64,000 bases of DNA from Bacteroidales bacterium (GTDB taxonomy: Bacteria; Bacteroidota; Bacteroidia; Bacteroidales; F082). The notes beneath the pieces are model-generated. The model had not been told where the DNA came from. It saw only the letters and a program-made list of their open reading frames with translations, and made no database searches. Made by a program: the position numbers and the translations under genes. This document shows, in pieces, positions 53,245 to 63,100 of the stretch (position 1 is its first letter; each line of letters starts with the position of its first letter). The DNA lies in NCBI GenBank assembly GCA_017466405.1, contig JAFTUF010000012.1, forward strand, positions 35,276 through 99,275, in the 5' to 3' direction.

Positions 53245-54681
53245 ATGAAAGACCTAAATTTCAGACATGGAGATGCGAAGAGCGACGTCTTCGGAACAGA
53301 TGCAATGATTAACCCTTCGCCTGTAGATAAGATTCCTAACGGACCAACAACACCGGAGATTGCTTATCAGATGGTTAAAGACGAGACCTTCCCTCAGACT
53401 CAGCCACGACTCAATCTCGCTACTTTCGTCACCACTTATATGGATGACTACGCAACTAAACTCATGAACGACGCTATCAGTATCAACTACATCGACGAGA
53501 CAGAATATCCTCGTATAGCCTTGATGGGACAGAAATGTATCAACATCATAGCAAACCTCTGGAACAGTCCGGAGCAGAATCGATGGAAGACAGGCGCTGT
53601 CGGTATTGGATCATCGGAGGCTTGTATGCTCGGCGGCGTCTCAGCATGGATGCGTTGGCGCAAGAGAAGAATGGCACAAGGCAAGCCATACGACAAACCT
53701 AACTTCGTGGTATCAACAGGATTCCAAGTGGTGTGGGAGAAATTCGCTCAGCTGTGGCAGATTGAGATGCGTACCGTGCCGCTCAGCATCGACAACCCAA
53801 CCCTCGACCCAAAGAGAGCCATCGAGATGTGCGATGAAAACACTATTTGCATCGTTCCAATCGCAGGCTGCACCTGGACCGGCATGAACGACGACATCGA
53901 AGAACTCGACAAGGAAGTGACGAAGTTCAACAAAAAGACAGGCAACGAACTCTGCATACACGTAGATGCTGCATCAGGCGGTTTCATCTTACCGTTCTTA
54001 AAACCTCATGTCAGATGGGACTTCCGATTGGATAACGTCTTATCGATAAGCACCTCCGGTCACAAATACGGACTCGTTTATCCAGGTTTGGGCTGGGTGA
54101 TATGGAAAGACAAGAAATATTTGCCAGAAGAGATGTCGTTCAGCGTCAACTATCTCGGCGCCGACATCACACAAGTTGGTCTCAACTTCTCACGTCCAGC
54201 AGCACAGATACTCGGTCAATATTATCAGTTTATCAGATTAGGATTCCAAGGTTACAAGGCGATACAGCAAAACTCTATGGAGATTGCAGAATATCTTCAC
54301 GAAGAGATCGGCAAGATGCCTCAGTTCAAGAACTACAGCAACGAGGTGGTAAATCCTTTGTTTATCTGGTCGTTGAATCCTAAATACGACAAAGTAGCCA
54401 ACTGGACATTATACGACTTACAATACAAGTTGCAACAAAACGGCTGGATGGTACCGGCTTATACCATGCCGAAAGACTTGGAGCAATGCGTCGTGATGAG
54501 AATAGTGTGCCGTCAAGGTTTCAGCCGCGACATGGCAGATATGCTCTTGACCGACATCAGGATGGCAGTCAGCGACTTGGAGAAACTCAGCTATCCAACA
54601 CAGTCGCGTGTTGAAGTCAACAGAGACATTCATCCTAAGCACAGCTTCAACCATGGAGGAAGGCAGTGTAAGAAGAATTGA
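53245..54681 (+). CDS. gadB: Glutamate decarboxylase
   Basis: The 478-residue PLP enzyme converts glutamate to GABA and CO2, using up a proton. Family text is clear: VGIGSSEACMLGGVSAWMRW (about 118), IHVDAASGGFILPFL (about 238, Asp for the PLP nitrogen) and TSGHKYGLVYPG with Lys-274 as the PLP lysine (E. coli Lys276). It ends in a GadB-like HSFNHGGRQCKKN tail. It stands alone, whereas the antiporter gene is at 4887-6344; the two would act together in acid resistance. No regulator is adjacent. Confidence 0.96.
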   Translation: MKDLNFRHGDAKSDVFGTDAMINPSPVDKIPNGPTTPEIAYQMVKDETFPQTQPRLNLATFVTTYMDDYATKLMNDAISINYIDETEYPRIALMGQKCINIIANLWNSPEQNRWKTGAVGIGSSEACMLGGVSAWMRWRKRRMAQGKPYDKPNFVVSTGFQVVWEKFAQLWQIEMRTVPLSIDNPTLDPKRAIEMCDENTICIVPIAGCTWTGMNDDIEELDKEVTKFNKKTGNELCIHVDAASGGFILPFLKPHVRWDFRLDNVLSISTSGHKYGLVYPGLGWVIWKDKKYLPEEMSFSVNYLGADITQVGLNFSRPAAQILGQYYQFIRLGFQGYKAIQQNSMEIAEYLHEEIGKMPQFKNYSNEVVNPLFIWSLNPKYDKVANWTLYDLQYKLQQNGWMVPAYTMPKDLEQCVVMRIVCRQGFSRDMADMLLTDIRMAVSDLEKLSYPTQSRVEVNRDIHPKHSFNHGGRQCKKN

Positions 54682-54740
54682 AAACTGAAAGTTGAAAATT
54701 GAAAGTTGAAGAGTTTGGAAAATTTTCAAATTAAGATTAT

Positions 54741-54773
54741 GTCAAAGACGCGCCAGATTGACGCGTCTTTGAC
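54741..54773. repeat. GTCAAAGACGCG palindrome between convergent genes
   Basis: Perfect 12-bp arms GTCAAAGACGCG and CGCGTCTTTGAC around a 9-nt loop. It may act as a bidirectional terminator for gadB and the WG-repeat gene, though the flanking T-run is only four bases. A GAAAGTTGAAAATT word repeat precedes it (54681-54715). Confidence 0.75.
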
Positions 54774-54790
54774 TTTTGTAGTCAGCATTT

Positions 54791-55921
54791 CTATTCATGA
54801 ATTTCGTTGCCGTTCTTGTCCATCAACACGAAAGAATAAGAATCTGCTTTTTTCACTTCAAACAAGTCTTTCGATAACATGTTTATATCCAGATATACAG
54901 CTGGTGTTATAGGCTCACCTGTGATACGATTCATAAGACCATATTTGTCACCCACCTCATATTGTAGATAGTCTGAAAAAGCATATTCAATTTCTCCATC
55001 TTCATCGTATCCAATAGGATAATTGAGATAAGTAGTCCAATCGTACATAAACGGTTCGACGATATTACCATCCATATCGACTTGCCACTTCTTTCCATCC
55101 TTTGTAAGGACAAAACCATCAGGCACAACAGAAACATCATCGTATTCCACTGGGAAAACAAAATTATACTGATCATCAATTAGGCCTTGCTTGTCATCAT
55201 TGACAACCAACATATAATCATATCCGGCAAAAGCGTTTATATAATCATAAATCGGTTGCATCACCCATCTGCCCGTTGTATCGATGACTCCTAACTTATC
55301 ATCTTCGACTCTTATCTCACAGTATCCATCATGAAAGACAAAACAAAAAGTTGGTTCATATCCATAAGTGTAATCGTATTCATACTGGAAAGGTATCATC
55401 ACTTCACAATCAGCGTTGATAAATCCTACATTGTCGTCCACCATGACAGCAGCGAGTCCGTTGGAGAAATTCCACGCCCTGCTATAGTTGTGTTTCTCAG
55501 CATCTATCACAATCTCTCCAGTGTTAGCGTTGAGATAGCCACGTTTATCATTCAAGGAATATACTACGAGAGAGTCGCCTTCTGTTGGGAAAGACACCCA
55601 GTCCACTTTTGGAGTTGTGTATTTTCCCGTTGCTTTGTTATATACACGATATTTACCATTTGCAAATGCACGTGCCTCTACCTTATCCGATAGTTCTTCA
55701 TCGTTCCATGAGTACCTGCCCCAATTCTCTTCATAAGTAAAGCCAACAAAAGCAACCAAGAAGAACAAGAGTATAAGAATGATGATTATCAACAGTGAAC
55801 GGAACAGCCATTTTGAGCTTTTAATTTTACGCCAAGTCCAACGTCCCAACGCGATTAAAGATGTTAATATCATCGACACCACACCGAGCAGCGCATGAAA
55901 AATTTTGGTTAAGTCTTTCAT
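54791..55921 (-). CDS. Membrane-anchored WG-repeat protein
   Basis: The 376-residue protein has two N-terminal hydrophobic helices (LLGVVSMILTSLIALGRW; LFRSLLIIIILILLFFLVAF), so it sits in the inner membrane with the bulk outside. The rest is a series of WG-type repeats: RGYLNANTGEIVIDAEKHNY, VGFINADCEVMIPFQYEY, LGVIDTTGRWVMQPIYDY, QGLIDDQYNFVFPVEYDD, then two more degenerate copies. WG repeats are common in Bacteroidales; the function is unknown. It follows the VWA gene by 31 bp, so they form a two-gene operon. Confidence 0.85.
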   Translation of the reverse strand: MKDLTKIFHALLGVVSMILTSLIALGRWTWRKIKSSKWLFRSLLIIIILILLFFLVAFVGFTYEENWGRYSWNDEELSDKVEARAFANGKYRVYNKATGKYTTPKVDWVSFPTEGDSLVVYSLNDKRGYLNANTGEIVIDAEKHNYSRAWNFSNGLAAVMVDDNVGFINADCEVMIPFQYEYDYTYGYEPTFCFVFHDGYCEIRVEDDKLGVIDTTGRWVMQPIYDYINAFAGYDYMLVVNDDKQGLIDDQYNFVFPVEYDDVSVVPDGFVLTKDGKKWQVDMDGNIVEPFMYDWTTYLNYPIGYDEDGEIEYAFSDYLQYEVGDKYGLMNRITGEPITPAVYLDINMLSKDLFEVKKADSYSFVLMDKNGNEIHE

Positions 55922-55952
55922 TGTTATTTTATTATTTTATCATTGAACATTA

Positions 55953-56579
55953 TTATTTTCTAAAGAAATCTTCGTTAGCATTTCTCGAGTCGAACTTAGG
56001 GTCAGACATCGTTGAATAGAGGCGACCGCGGCTGTTATTGACGCGATTTGTCATCATTCGCGTTCCTTCAGATGAAGCCTCGAATTTCATCACATTGGTG
56101 ATAGATATAGTAGCAGCGACCTTTTCCACATCCTGATTTGCTCCGATATAGGCGAACACCCAATTTTGGGACTTCAGTTCATCGACGAGCGATTTTATCG
56201 CCTTGCCGCTATATTCTCTCGAAGCGTTCTCATATCCGTCGGTAACTACAGTAACAAGCACTCTGTCATTCTCAGCCACATTCTTACGCAGCGCATTGAT
56301 AGAAAATCCCATGGCATCGTAGAGAGCGGTGCAGCAATCGGGACAGTAAGTCTCTTCGTTCAGCTCTTTCACTTCTGCGACAGGCACACATTCGTAAATA
56401 GTCTTCACATCGTTGTTAAAAGTAACAAGCGTTACAAAATGCTCTTGGTCTTCGTTTTTTCTCTGTGCTGAACGAATGGTCTGGATGGTTTCATTTACAT
56501 TGTCAACAGCGTCTTTTTTGATGCTACACATCGAGCCGCTTTCATCAATAATGATGAGGTTAAATATTCTTGTTTTCAT
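55953..56579 (-). CDS. Cytoplasmic VWA-domain protein
   Basis: The 208-residue product is a von Willebrand factor A domain with an intact metal-binding MIDAS: DESGSM (about 13-18), the Thr/Asp positions in CTALYDAMG and VVTDGYENAS. No signal peptide or membrane helix, so it is cytoplasmic. A CPDCC cluster (about 78-82) is unusual for this fold and could bind metal or form disulfides. It is first in an operon with the WG-repeat membrane protein. The role is unknown. Confidence 0.87.
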   Translation of the reverse strand: MKTRIFNLIIIDESGSMCSIKKDAVDNVNETIQTIRSAQRKNEDQEHFVTLVTFNNDVKTIYECVPVAEVKELNEETYCPDCCTALYDAMGFSINALRKNVAENDRVLVTVVTDGYENASREYSGKAIKSLVDELKSQNWVFAYIGANQDVEKVAATISITNVMKFEASSEGTRMMTNRVNNSRGRLYSTMSDPKFDSRNANEDFFRK

Positions 56580-56722
56580 AAGATGATAGATTTTTAATGA
56601 TTTATAAAAAATTGATTAATTCATTGTTATTGCATAGAGTCAATCAAAAGTTAAAATCTATCATTGGGGGAAAGAATTTTTTAGCATTAGTCTTTTGTCT
56701 TTCGTTTCATTATTTTCATATC

Positions 56723-56810
56723 GCCAAATTAGGAAATAAAAAACCGCCAACTTTAACATTAAAAACCAGCCAACTTTAACATTAAAATTTCGCCAACTTT
56801 AACATCAAAA
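56723..56810 (+). repeat. Four 23-bp direct repeats upstream of the DUF4143 ATPase gene
   Basis: Copies of GCCAACTTTAACATTAAAA begin at 56746, 56769 and 56792, each exactly 23 bp apart, and a degenerate copy (GCCAAATTAGGAAATAAAA) begins 23 bp earlier at 56723. The fourth overlaps the expected -33 region, and a TATCTTTGC -7 element follows at 56821. The fixed phasing of about two helical turns suggests protein binding on one DNA face. Confidence 0.88.
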
Positions 56811-56820
56811 GTTTTTTTAT

Positions 56821-56829
56821 TATCTTTGC
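56821..56829 (+). promoter_or_regulatory. -7 element for the DUF4143 ATPase gene
   Basis: TATCTTTGC lies 19 bp before the start and directly after the 23-bp repeats. Confidence 0.65.
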
Positions 56830-56848
56830 ATTTGAAAATCAACAAAAG

Positions 56849-58138
56849 ATGAATATCTATAAGAAAAGAATTGCCGACAAACTTTTAGCCGAGAAATTAA
56901 GCATCATGGGTGCGGTATTAGTAATCGGTCCTAAATGGTGTGGCAAGACTACAACAGCCGAACAAATAGCAAAATCTGTACTATACATTGATAACCCAGA
57001 CACCAAAAAACAAATAAGGGAACTTGCAATGATAAAGCCTAAATTATTATTGCAGGGAGAGACTCCTCGTTTGTTAGACGAATGGCAATTGACTCCGGAA
57101 CTGTGGGATGCGGTAAGATTTGAGATAGATCATAGAGAGTTTCATGTTGGACAATTTATTTTAACAGGTTCAGCTGTGCCGTTGGATAAAGAAGGAAAAA
57201 TGAAAGTTACCCATTCCGGCGCGGGAAGAATAGCCAGACTTGTCATGTATCCTATGTCGTTGTATGAATCTGGAGAATCAGAGGGAAATATAAGTCTTGA
57301 AAAAGATTTGTTCGCTGAAAACAAAGACATTTTTGCAACAAACAAACTTTCTTTAGAGGATATTGCTTATTTGATATGTAGAGGTGGATGGCCAGCGAGT
57401 CTTTCTCTAAGCAAAGATTTATCAACAAAAGTATCCAAAGAATATATTGAAGCTATCGTAAACACCGACATATCTAAGGTTGACGAGATTCAGCGGAGTG
57501 CAGAGTTTGCCAGACGGTTATTACGTTCTTATGCAAGAAATCAAGGAGCACAGATACCTATTTCAACAATATTTTCAGACATTGTAAAAAATGACAACGA
57601 GTCATTTGAAGAAAATAGCATCACAGCATATATCAACGCCTTAAAGAAGCTTTATGTCATAGAAGATGTGAGTGCTTGGAATCCAAATCTACGTTCCAAA
57701 ACTGCAATTAGAACTTCAGACACTCGTTATTTCATCGACCCATCAATAGCAACAGCCGTACTCGGCATAGGCCCAAACGACCTAATCAATGATCTTAACA
57801 CTATGGGTCTGTTATTTGAAACCTTGGTGATACGTGACTTACGAGTTTATGCAGATGCTATTGACGGTTCGCTTTATCATTATAGGGATAAATCCGGACT
57901 AGAATGTGATGCCGTCATCCATCTCAGAAATGGCAAATATGGATTAATTGAGATTAAATTAGGAGGCGACAAGAACATCGAAGATGGTGCTAATACCCTA
58001 AAAAAACTTTCATCAAAAATCGACACAACAAAGATGAAATCACCTTCGTTTCTAATGGTGTTGACCGCCGTTGGAAAATACGCATACTGCCGTGAAGATG
58101 GGATTTATATTGTTCCTATTGGTTGTTTAAAAGATTAA
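56849..58138 (+). CDS. AAA-type ATP-binding protein with DUF4143
   Basis: The 429-residue protein has a P-loop GPKWCGKTTTAEQ (about 27-39), a Walker B-like LLDEWQLTPELWDAVRFEID (about 75), sensor text FILTGSA and a C-terminal DUF4143 domain (IRTSDTRYFIDPSIATAVLG, LLFETLVIRDLRVYAD, then the PD-(D/E)XK-like ECDAVIHLRNGKYGLIEIKL). These ATPases are widespread and often multicopy in Bacteroidales; the role is unknown. It is preceded by four 23-bp direct repeats, which suggests autoregulation or copy-specific control. Its AT-rich text differs from gadB and the aspartokinase. Confidence 0.9.
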   Translation: MNIYKKRIADKLLAEKLSIMGAVLVIGPKWCGKTTTAEQIAKSVLYIDNPDTKKQIRELAMIKPKLLLQGETPRLLDEWQLTPELWDAVRFEIDHREFHVGQFILTGSAVPLDKEGKMKVTHSGAGRIARLVMYPMSLYESGESEGNISLEKDLFAENKDIFATNKLSLEDIAYLICRGGWPASLSLSKDLSTKVSKEYIEAIVNTDISKVDEIQRSAEFARRLLRSYARNQGAQIPISTIFSDIVKNDNESFEENSITAYINALKKLYVIEDVSAWNPNLRSKTAIRTSDTRYFIDPSIATAVLGIGPNDLINDLNTMGLLFETLVIRDLRVYADAIDGSLYHYRDKSGLECDAVIHLRNGKYGLIEIKLGGDKNIEDGANTLKKLSSKIDTTKMKSPSFLMVLTAVGKYAYCREDGIYIVPIGCLKD

Positions 58139-58148
58139 AATAAATTTT

Positions 58149-59417
58149 ATGATTCGCAAGATATATAAATTCGGCGGCGCTTCTGTGAAAGATGCCGATG
58201 CCGTGAGAAACTTAAAGAATATTATTGAAAAAGAAAACCGTAAAGAGCTCATGCTCGTCGTTTCCGCGATGGGAAAGACAACCAACGCAATAGAGAAAGT
58301 GTTGGCAGAGTTCAGAAAAAACAACGGTCATCTCGAGATAAGCGCTCTCAGCGAGATAATAGAATATCACGAAAAGATAATGCTCGACCTCTTCAAAGGC
58401 AACACATCCCACCCTATCTTCGAGGTTATGACTAATCTATTTTTGGATTTATATCTATGTCTTCAAGAAACAGGCTACGACTACGACTATCAATACGACA
58501 ACACCATCAGCTTCGGCGAGATTCTCTCAACGACTTTAATATCAGCCTATCTCAACGAATGCGGTATATGCAACGAACTCCTCGACGCTCGCGAATATAT
58601 CATCACCGACCATAACTTCCGCGCCGCTAACCCGAGCTGGGACGACTGCCGACTTCGCATCGATGAACTCAATAAAAACCACGACGGAACAATGTATATC
58701 ACCCAAGGTTTCATCGGTGGGACTATCTCTCCAAAAACCACAACCACCTTGGGAAGAGAAGGCTCCGACTTCACAGCAGCTATATTCGCCAACTGCCTCG
58801 ACGCCGAGGAAGTCACTATATGGAAAGACGTCGATGGCTTGCGTAACGCCGACCCTAAACGTTTTCCAGAGACAAAGAAAATATCACATCTCTCCTATCT
58901 CGAAGCGATAGAACTCGCTTTCTACGGAGCTTCCATCATACATCCAAAAACACTCAAACCACTGCAAAACAAAAACATACCTCTCAGAGTAAAATCATTT
59001 CTCGACACTTCTTTAGAACCAACCATCATCGACAACACAGATGATTATATCGAATACGTACCTTCATTTATCGTGAAAGAAAAACAGACTCTCATGAGTA
59101 TCACTGCCCGCGACTATTCTTTCATGGACGAGCACAACCGCGCTGTCATTTTCAATATTATGGACGAATTGAATCTTCATGCCAATATGACTCAGGTGTC
59201 GGCACTCGTTCTTTCAATATGCTTCGATGAAAATGAAAAGAAACGCATCCAACTCATTGAAACTCTGTCTCAATCATTTAAGATAAGATATAACGACGGA
59301 TTGCAGTTATTCACGATACGCCATTATAAAGAAGGATTAGAAAAAGAATTCATCAAAGACAAAAAGATTTATATTGAGCAAAGAAGCAGAAGCACCTACC
59401 AGATTGTATTAGAATAG
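58149..59417 (+). CDS. Aspartate kinase (monofunctional)
   Basis: The 422-residue enzyme phosphorylates aspartate in the lysine/threonine/methionine route. It opens with YKFGGASVKDADAV and has the kinase region with GFIGGTISPKTTTTLGREGSDFTAA (about 190) and VTIWKDVDGLRNADPK, then an ACT region (LMSITARDYSFMDEHNRAVIF). There is no homoserine dehydrogenase domain, so it is the monofunctional form. It starts 10 bp after the ATPase gene and may be read from the same promoter. Confidence 0.93.
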   Translation: MIRKIYKFGGASVKDADAVRNLKNIIEKENRKELMLVVSAMGKTTNAIEKVLAEFRKNNGHLEISALSEIIEYHEKIMLDLFKGNTSHPIFEVMTNLFLDLYLCLQETGYDYDYQYDNTISFGEILSTTLISAYLNECGICNELLDAREYIITDHNFRAANPSWDDCRLRIDELNKNHDGTMYITQGFIGGTISPKTTTTLGREGSDFTAAIFANCLDAEEVTIWKDVDGLRNADPKRFPETKKISHLSYLEAIELAFYGASIIHPKTLKPLQNKNIPLRVKSFLDTSLEPTIIDNTDDYIEYVPSFIVKEKQTLMSITARDYSFMDEHNRAVIFNIMDELNLHANMTQVSALVLSICFDENEKKRIQLIETLSQSFKIRYNDGLQLFTIRHYKEGLEKEFIKDKKIYIEQRSRSTYQIVLE

Positions 59418-59472
59418 AAACTGAGAACTTTAGAATCTTAGCAACTCAGTAACTCAGCAACTCAGCAACTCA
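59418..59472. repeat. Low-complexity spacer repeat (CAACTCAGTAACTCAG words)
   Basis: Copies of AACTCAGCAACTCAG follow the aspartokinase stop. Confidence 0.85.
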
Positions 59473-59490
59473 AAAATAACAAACATTATA

Positions 59491-59521
59491 TTTGATTTTT
59501 ACAAATAATATTGTATTTTTG
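59491..59521 (+). promoter_or_regulatory. Full -33/-7 promoter for the Cys/His repeat lipoprotein
   Basis: TTTG at 59491-59494 and TATTTTTG at 59514-59521, with a 19-bp spacer, match both Bacteroidetes elements. This is the best promoter match in the window; the start is 40 bp downstream. Confidence 0.75.
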
Positions 59522-59561
59522 TAAGGTCAATTAAATATTTGAAATTTAAAATTTGAAAACA

Positions 59562-59921
59562 ATGAAAAAATTATTTTTAGTATTAGGTTTAGCAGTCGTA
59601 TTATTAGCAAGCTGCTGCAACAACAATCAAAAAGGTCAAAAATGCGACGGTAAAGCAGAACAAAAATGTGAACAAAAAGCTGAATGCGGCCACGATCACG
59701 CAAACTGCAATCATGAAGGTCAAAAGGCTGAATGCGGCCACGATCATGCAAACTGCAACAAAGAAGCTCAGAAAGCTGAATGCGGTCACGATCACGCAAA
59801 CTGTAACCATGAAGGTCAGAAAGCTGAATGCGGCCACGATCATGCAAATTGCAACAAAGAAGCTCAGAAAGCTGAATGCGGTCACAACCACGATCATGCT
59901 AACTGCAATCACCAACATTGA
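59562..59921 (+). CDS. Cys/His-rich 16-residue tandem-repeat lipoprotein
   Basis: The 119-residue product has a lipoprotein signal with Cys-Cys at the lipobox (LLASCC). The mature part has a short Lys/Cys linker, then five repeats of 16 residues with the core AECGHDHANCN, alternating between tails HEGQK and KEAQK. DNA units of 48 bp start at 59679, 59727, 59775, 59823 and 59871; the last is altered (GHNHDHANCNHQH). Each repeat offers two Cys and two or three His, so binding of zinc, copper or nickel at the cell surface is likely but unproven. I do not know a named family. ATG 59562 is preferred over a TTG at 59553. Confidence 0.88.
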   Translation: MKKLFLVLGLAVVLLASCCNNNQKGQKCDGKAEQKCEQKAECGHDHANCNHEGQKAECGHDHANCNKEAQKAECGHDHANCNHEGQKAECGHDHANCNKEAQKAECGHNHDHANCNHQH

Positions 59922-59973
59922 TTAGGGAAACTATTCATAGAAAAGAATTTCCATCACCCGATGGTTCATTATA

Positions 59974-59997
59974 AAGCGGATTCGTCCGCTTTTTTTT
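59974..59997 (+). terminator. UUCG-loop terminator after the repeat lipoprotein gene
   Basis: AAGCGGA-TTCG-TCCGCTT followed by a T-run. The tetraloop makes it very stable. Confidence 0.92.
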
Positions 59998-60013
59998 GTA
60001 AATAATAACGGAT

Positions 60014-60048
60014 TTTGTAATTCGTGTGCAAAAAAAAAGTAAATTTGC
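60014..60048 (+). promoter_or_regulatory. Promoter for the PFOR gene
   Basis: TTTG at 60014-60017 and TAAATTTGC at 60040-60048 (22-bp spacer), 65 bp before the start codon. Confidence 0.6.
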
Positions 60049-60112
60049 GTCTTCAAAATGAAACCATATAGAGTAGAATTTTGTTCTACCAAGTATCTAA
60101 AAAATAATAATT

Positions 60113-63100
60113 ATGGCAGAGAAAAAATTTATGACATGTGATGGCAATTGTGCAGCGGCTCATATTTCTTATATGTTCAGCGAAGTTGCAGCAATTTACC
60201 CTATCACACCATCATCGCCTATGGCAGAAAATGTTGACGAATGGAGTGCAGCAGGAAGAAAGAATATTTTCGGAGAGACTGTAAGGGTTGTTGAGTTACA
60301 ATCCGAAGCTGGAGCTGCTGGTGCTGTTCACGGTTCGTTGCAAGCAGGCGCATTGACCACTACATATACTGCATCACAAGGACTTTTATTGATGATACCA
60401 AATATGTATAAGATTGCCGGCGAGTTGCTTCCTGGAGTTTTCCACGTATCGGCTCGTTCTTTGGCAGCACAGGCATTATCAATCTTCGGTGACCATGCCG
60501 ATGTTATGAGCGCTCGTCAGACAGGTTTCGCTCTCTTAGCGACAGGTTCGGTACAAGAAATCATGGACTTAGCTCCTGTGGCACACCTCGCTGCTATTGA
60601 AGGACGCGTCCCATTCATGCATTTCTTCGACGGTTTCCGTACATCACACGAGATTCAAAAAATAGAAGTCATCGATCAAGATGAGATAGCAAAACTCATC
60701 AACTACGAAGCTCTTAAGGAGTTCCGCAACCGCGCCCTTAATCCAGAACATCCTGTCACACGCGGCACCGCACAAAATCCTGACATCTATTTCCAAACAC
60801 GCGAATTACAAAACAAATACTACGATGCTCTTCCTGACATCGTAGCAAGATATATGAAAGAAATGAGCAGAATCACTGGACGTAATTATGCTCCTTTCAC
60901 ATTCTATGGCGCAGAAGATGCTACCGACATCATCATCGCTATGGGTTCCATCACCGACGTTATCAAGACCGTCATCGACAAGGAAAATGCTGAAGGCAAG
61001 AAACTCGGTCTTATCAACGTACATCTCTATCGTCCGTTCAGCGTAAAATATCTCGGCGAAGTCATCCCTGAGACAGTGAAACGCATCTGTGTCCTCGACC
61101 GTACCAAAGAACCTGGTGCAAACGGCGACCCTCTCTACTTAGACGTTGTGGAGGCATTTGCTAACTGCAAGGACATACCTGCTGAAAAGAAACCTCTTAT
61201 CATCGGCGGACGCTACGGTTTATCTTCAAAAGACACCACACCTGCTCACATCATGTCGGTGTTCAACAACTTGGCAAGCGAGAACCCAATGAACCAATTT
61301 ACAGTGGGTATCGTCGATGATGTGACACACCGTTCTTTGCCTTTGCTTCCTGAAATATCTATCCTTCCACAAGGAACATTCGAGGCTAAGTTCTACGGAC
61401 TCGGCGCTGACGGCACAGTAGGCGCAAACAAAAACTCCATTAAGATTATAGGTGACAACACTAATAAATACAGCCAAGCTTATTTCGATTACGACTCAAA
61501 GAAATCGGGAGGTTACACATGTTCGCACCTTCGTTTCGGCGACAGACCGATCTTGGCTCCTTATCTCGTAGGAACTCCTGACTTCGTGGCAGTACACGTT
61601 CCTTCATATTTAAGCAAATACGACTGCTTACGCGGTTTGAAAGATAACGGCACATTGTTGTACAACTCACCATGGACAGTCGAAGAAACCAAGAAACATC
61701 TTCCTAACTTCGTGAAGAAATATTTGGCAGTACATAACATCAACATGTACATCATCGACGCTACTAAGATAGCAGCAGAGATTGGTTTAGGCAATCGTAC
61801 CAACACCATCTTACAATCTGCTTTCTTCAAGATCTCTGGCGTTATCCCTTACGACCTCGCTGTAGAACAAATGAAGAAATTCATCGTGAAGTCGTATGGC
61901 AAGAAAGGTGAAGACATCGTCAACATGAACTATGCTGCTGTTGACCGCGGCGGTGAAATCACCAAAGTTGAGATTCCTCACGAATGGGCAGAATTGGATT
62001 GCTCGACAGACTTCGTCTTGGAACCTTTAAAAGACGCTCCAGACTTCATCAACAACGTCATGCGTCCTATGACGGCACAATGTGGCAACGACCTTCCTGT
62101 CAGTGCCTTTGAAGACATCATCGACGGAACTTTCCCTGCTGGCACCACAGCATACGAGAAACGCGGCATCGCAACAGTCGTCCCTGAATGGAATCCAGCA
62201 AACTGTATCCAATGTAACCAATGTTCTTTGGTATGTCCTCACGCCGCGATACGTCCTGTTGTGATGACTGACGAAGAATTGAGCAAAGCTCCTGAATCAA
62301 TGAAAGCCATCGACATCAAAATCCCTAAGGAATTTGCAGGAATGCACTTCCGCGTACAGGTGTCGGTGATGGACTGTACAGGCTGCGGCAACTGCGCCGA
62401 CGTATGTCCTGCTAAGGAAAAAGCCTTGGTGATGAAACCTTTCGAAGACCAACTCGGTCAAACAGAAAACTGGGATTACAGTCAAAAGAACGTAACATAT
62501 AAAGACGAACTCATCGACAAGTTCGCAAGCATCAAGAACAGTCAATTTGCACAGCCATTATTTGAGTTCTCTGGCGCATGTGCTGGCTGCGGCGAAACAC
62601 CTTATATCAAGACCATCACACAACTCTTCGGCGAGAGAATGATAGTTGCCAACGCAACAGGTTGTTCCTCAATCTACGGCGGTTCAGCACCTGCAACACC
62701 TTACTGCAAGAACTACAGAAGCGGCAAGGGCGTGGCATGGGCTAACAGCTTGTTTGAAGACAACGCTGAGTTCGGCCTCGGTATGCAGACAGCAACAAAG
62801 AAACTCCGCGACCGTCTCGAACACACCATGAGAAACGCTATCGCAGAATGCAACTGCTGCTCAGACGAGCTTAAGTCTCTCTTCCAACAATGGATAGACA
62901 ATCGTGAGAACGGCCCTGTAACAGAGAAACTCGCTCCTCAAATCGTCGAGTTAGCAAGTCAATGCGACTGCGACTACTGCAAGCTCATCGTCTATATGAA
63001 AGACCATCTCATCAAGAAGTCACAGTGGATTATCGGTGGTGACGGCTGGGCTTACGACATCGGTTTCGGCGGCTTAGACCACGTCTTAGCATCAGGCGAA

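Noticed and set aside
59604-59925. Alternative frames in the 48-bp repeat region on both strands
   Set aside because: They arise because a 48-bp repeat keeps every frame open; only the frame with the lipoprotein signal and conserved Cys/His is supported.
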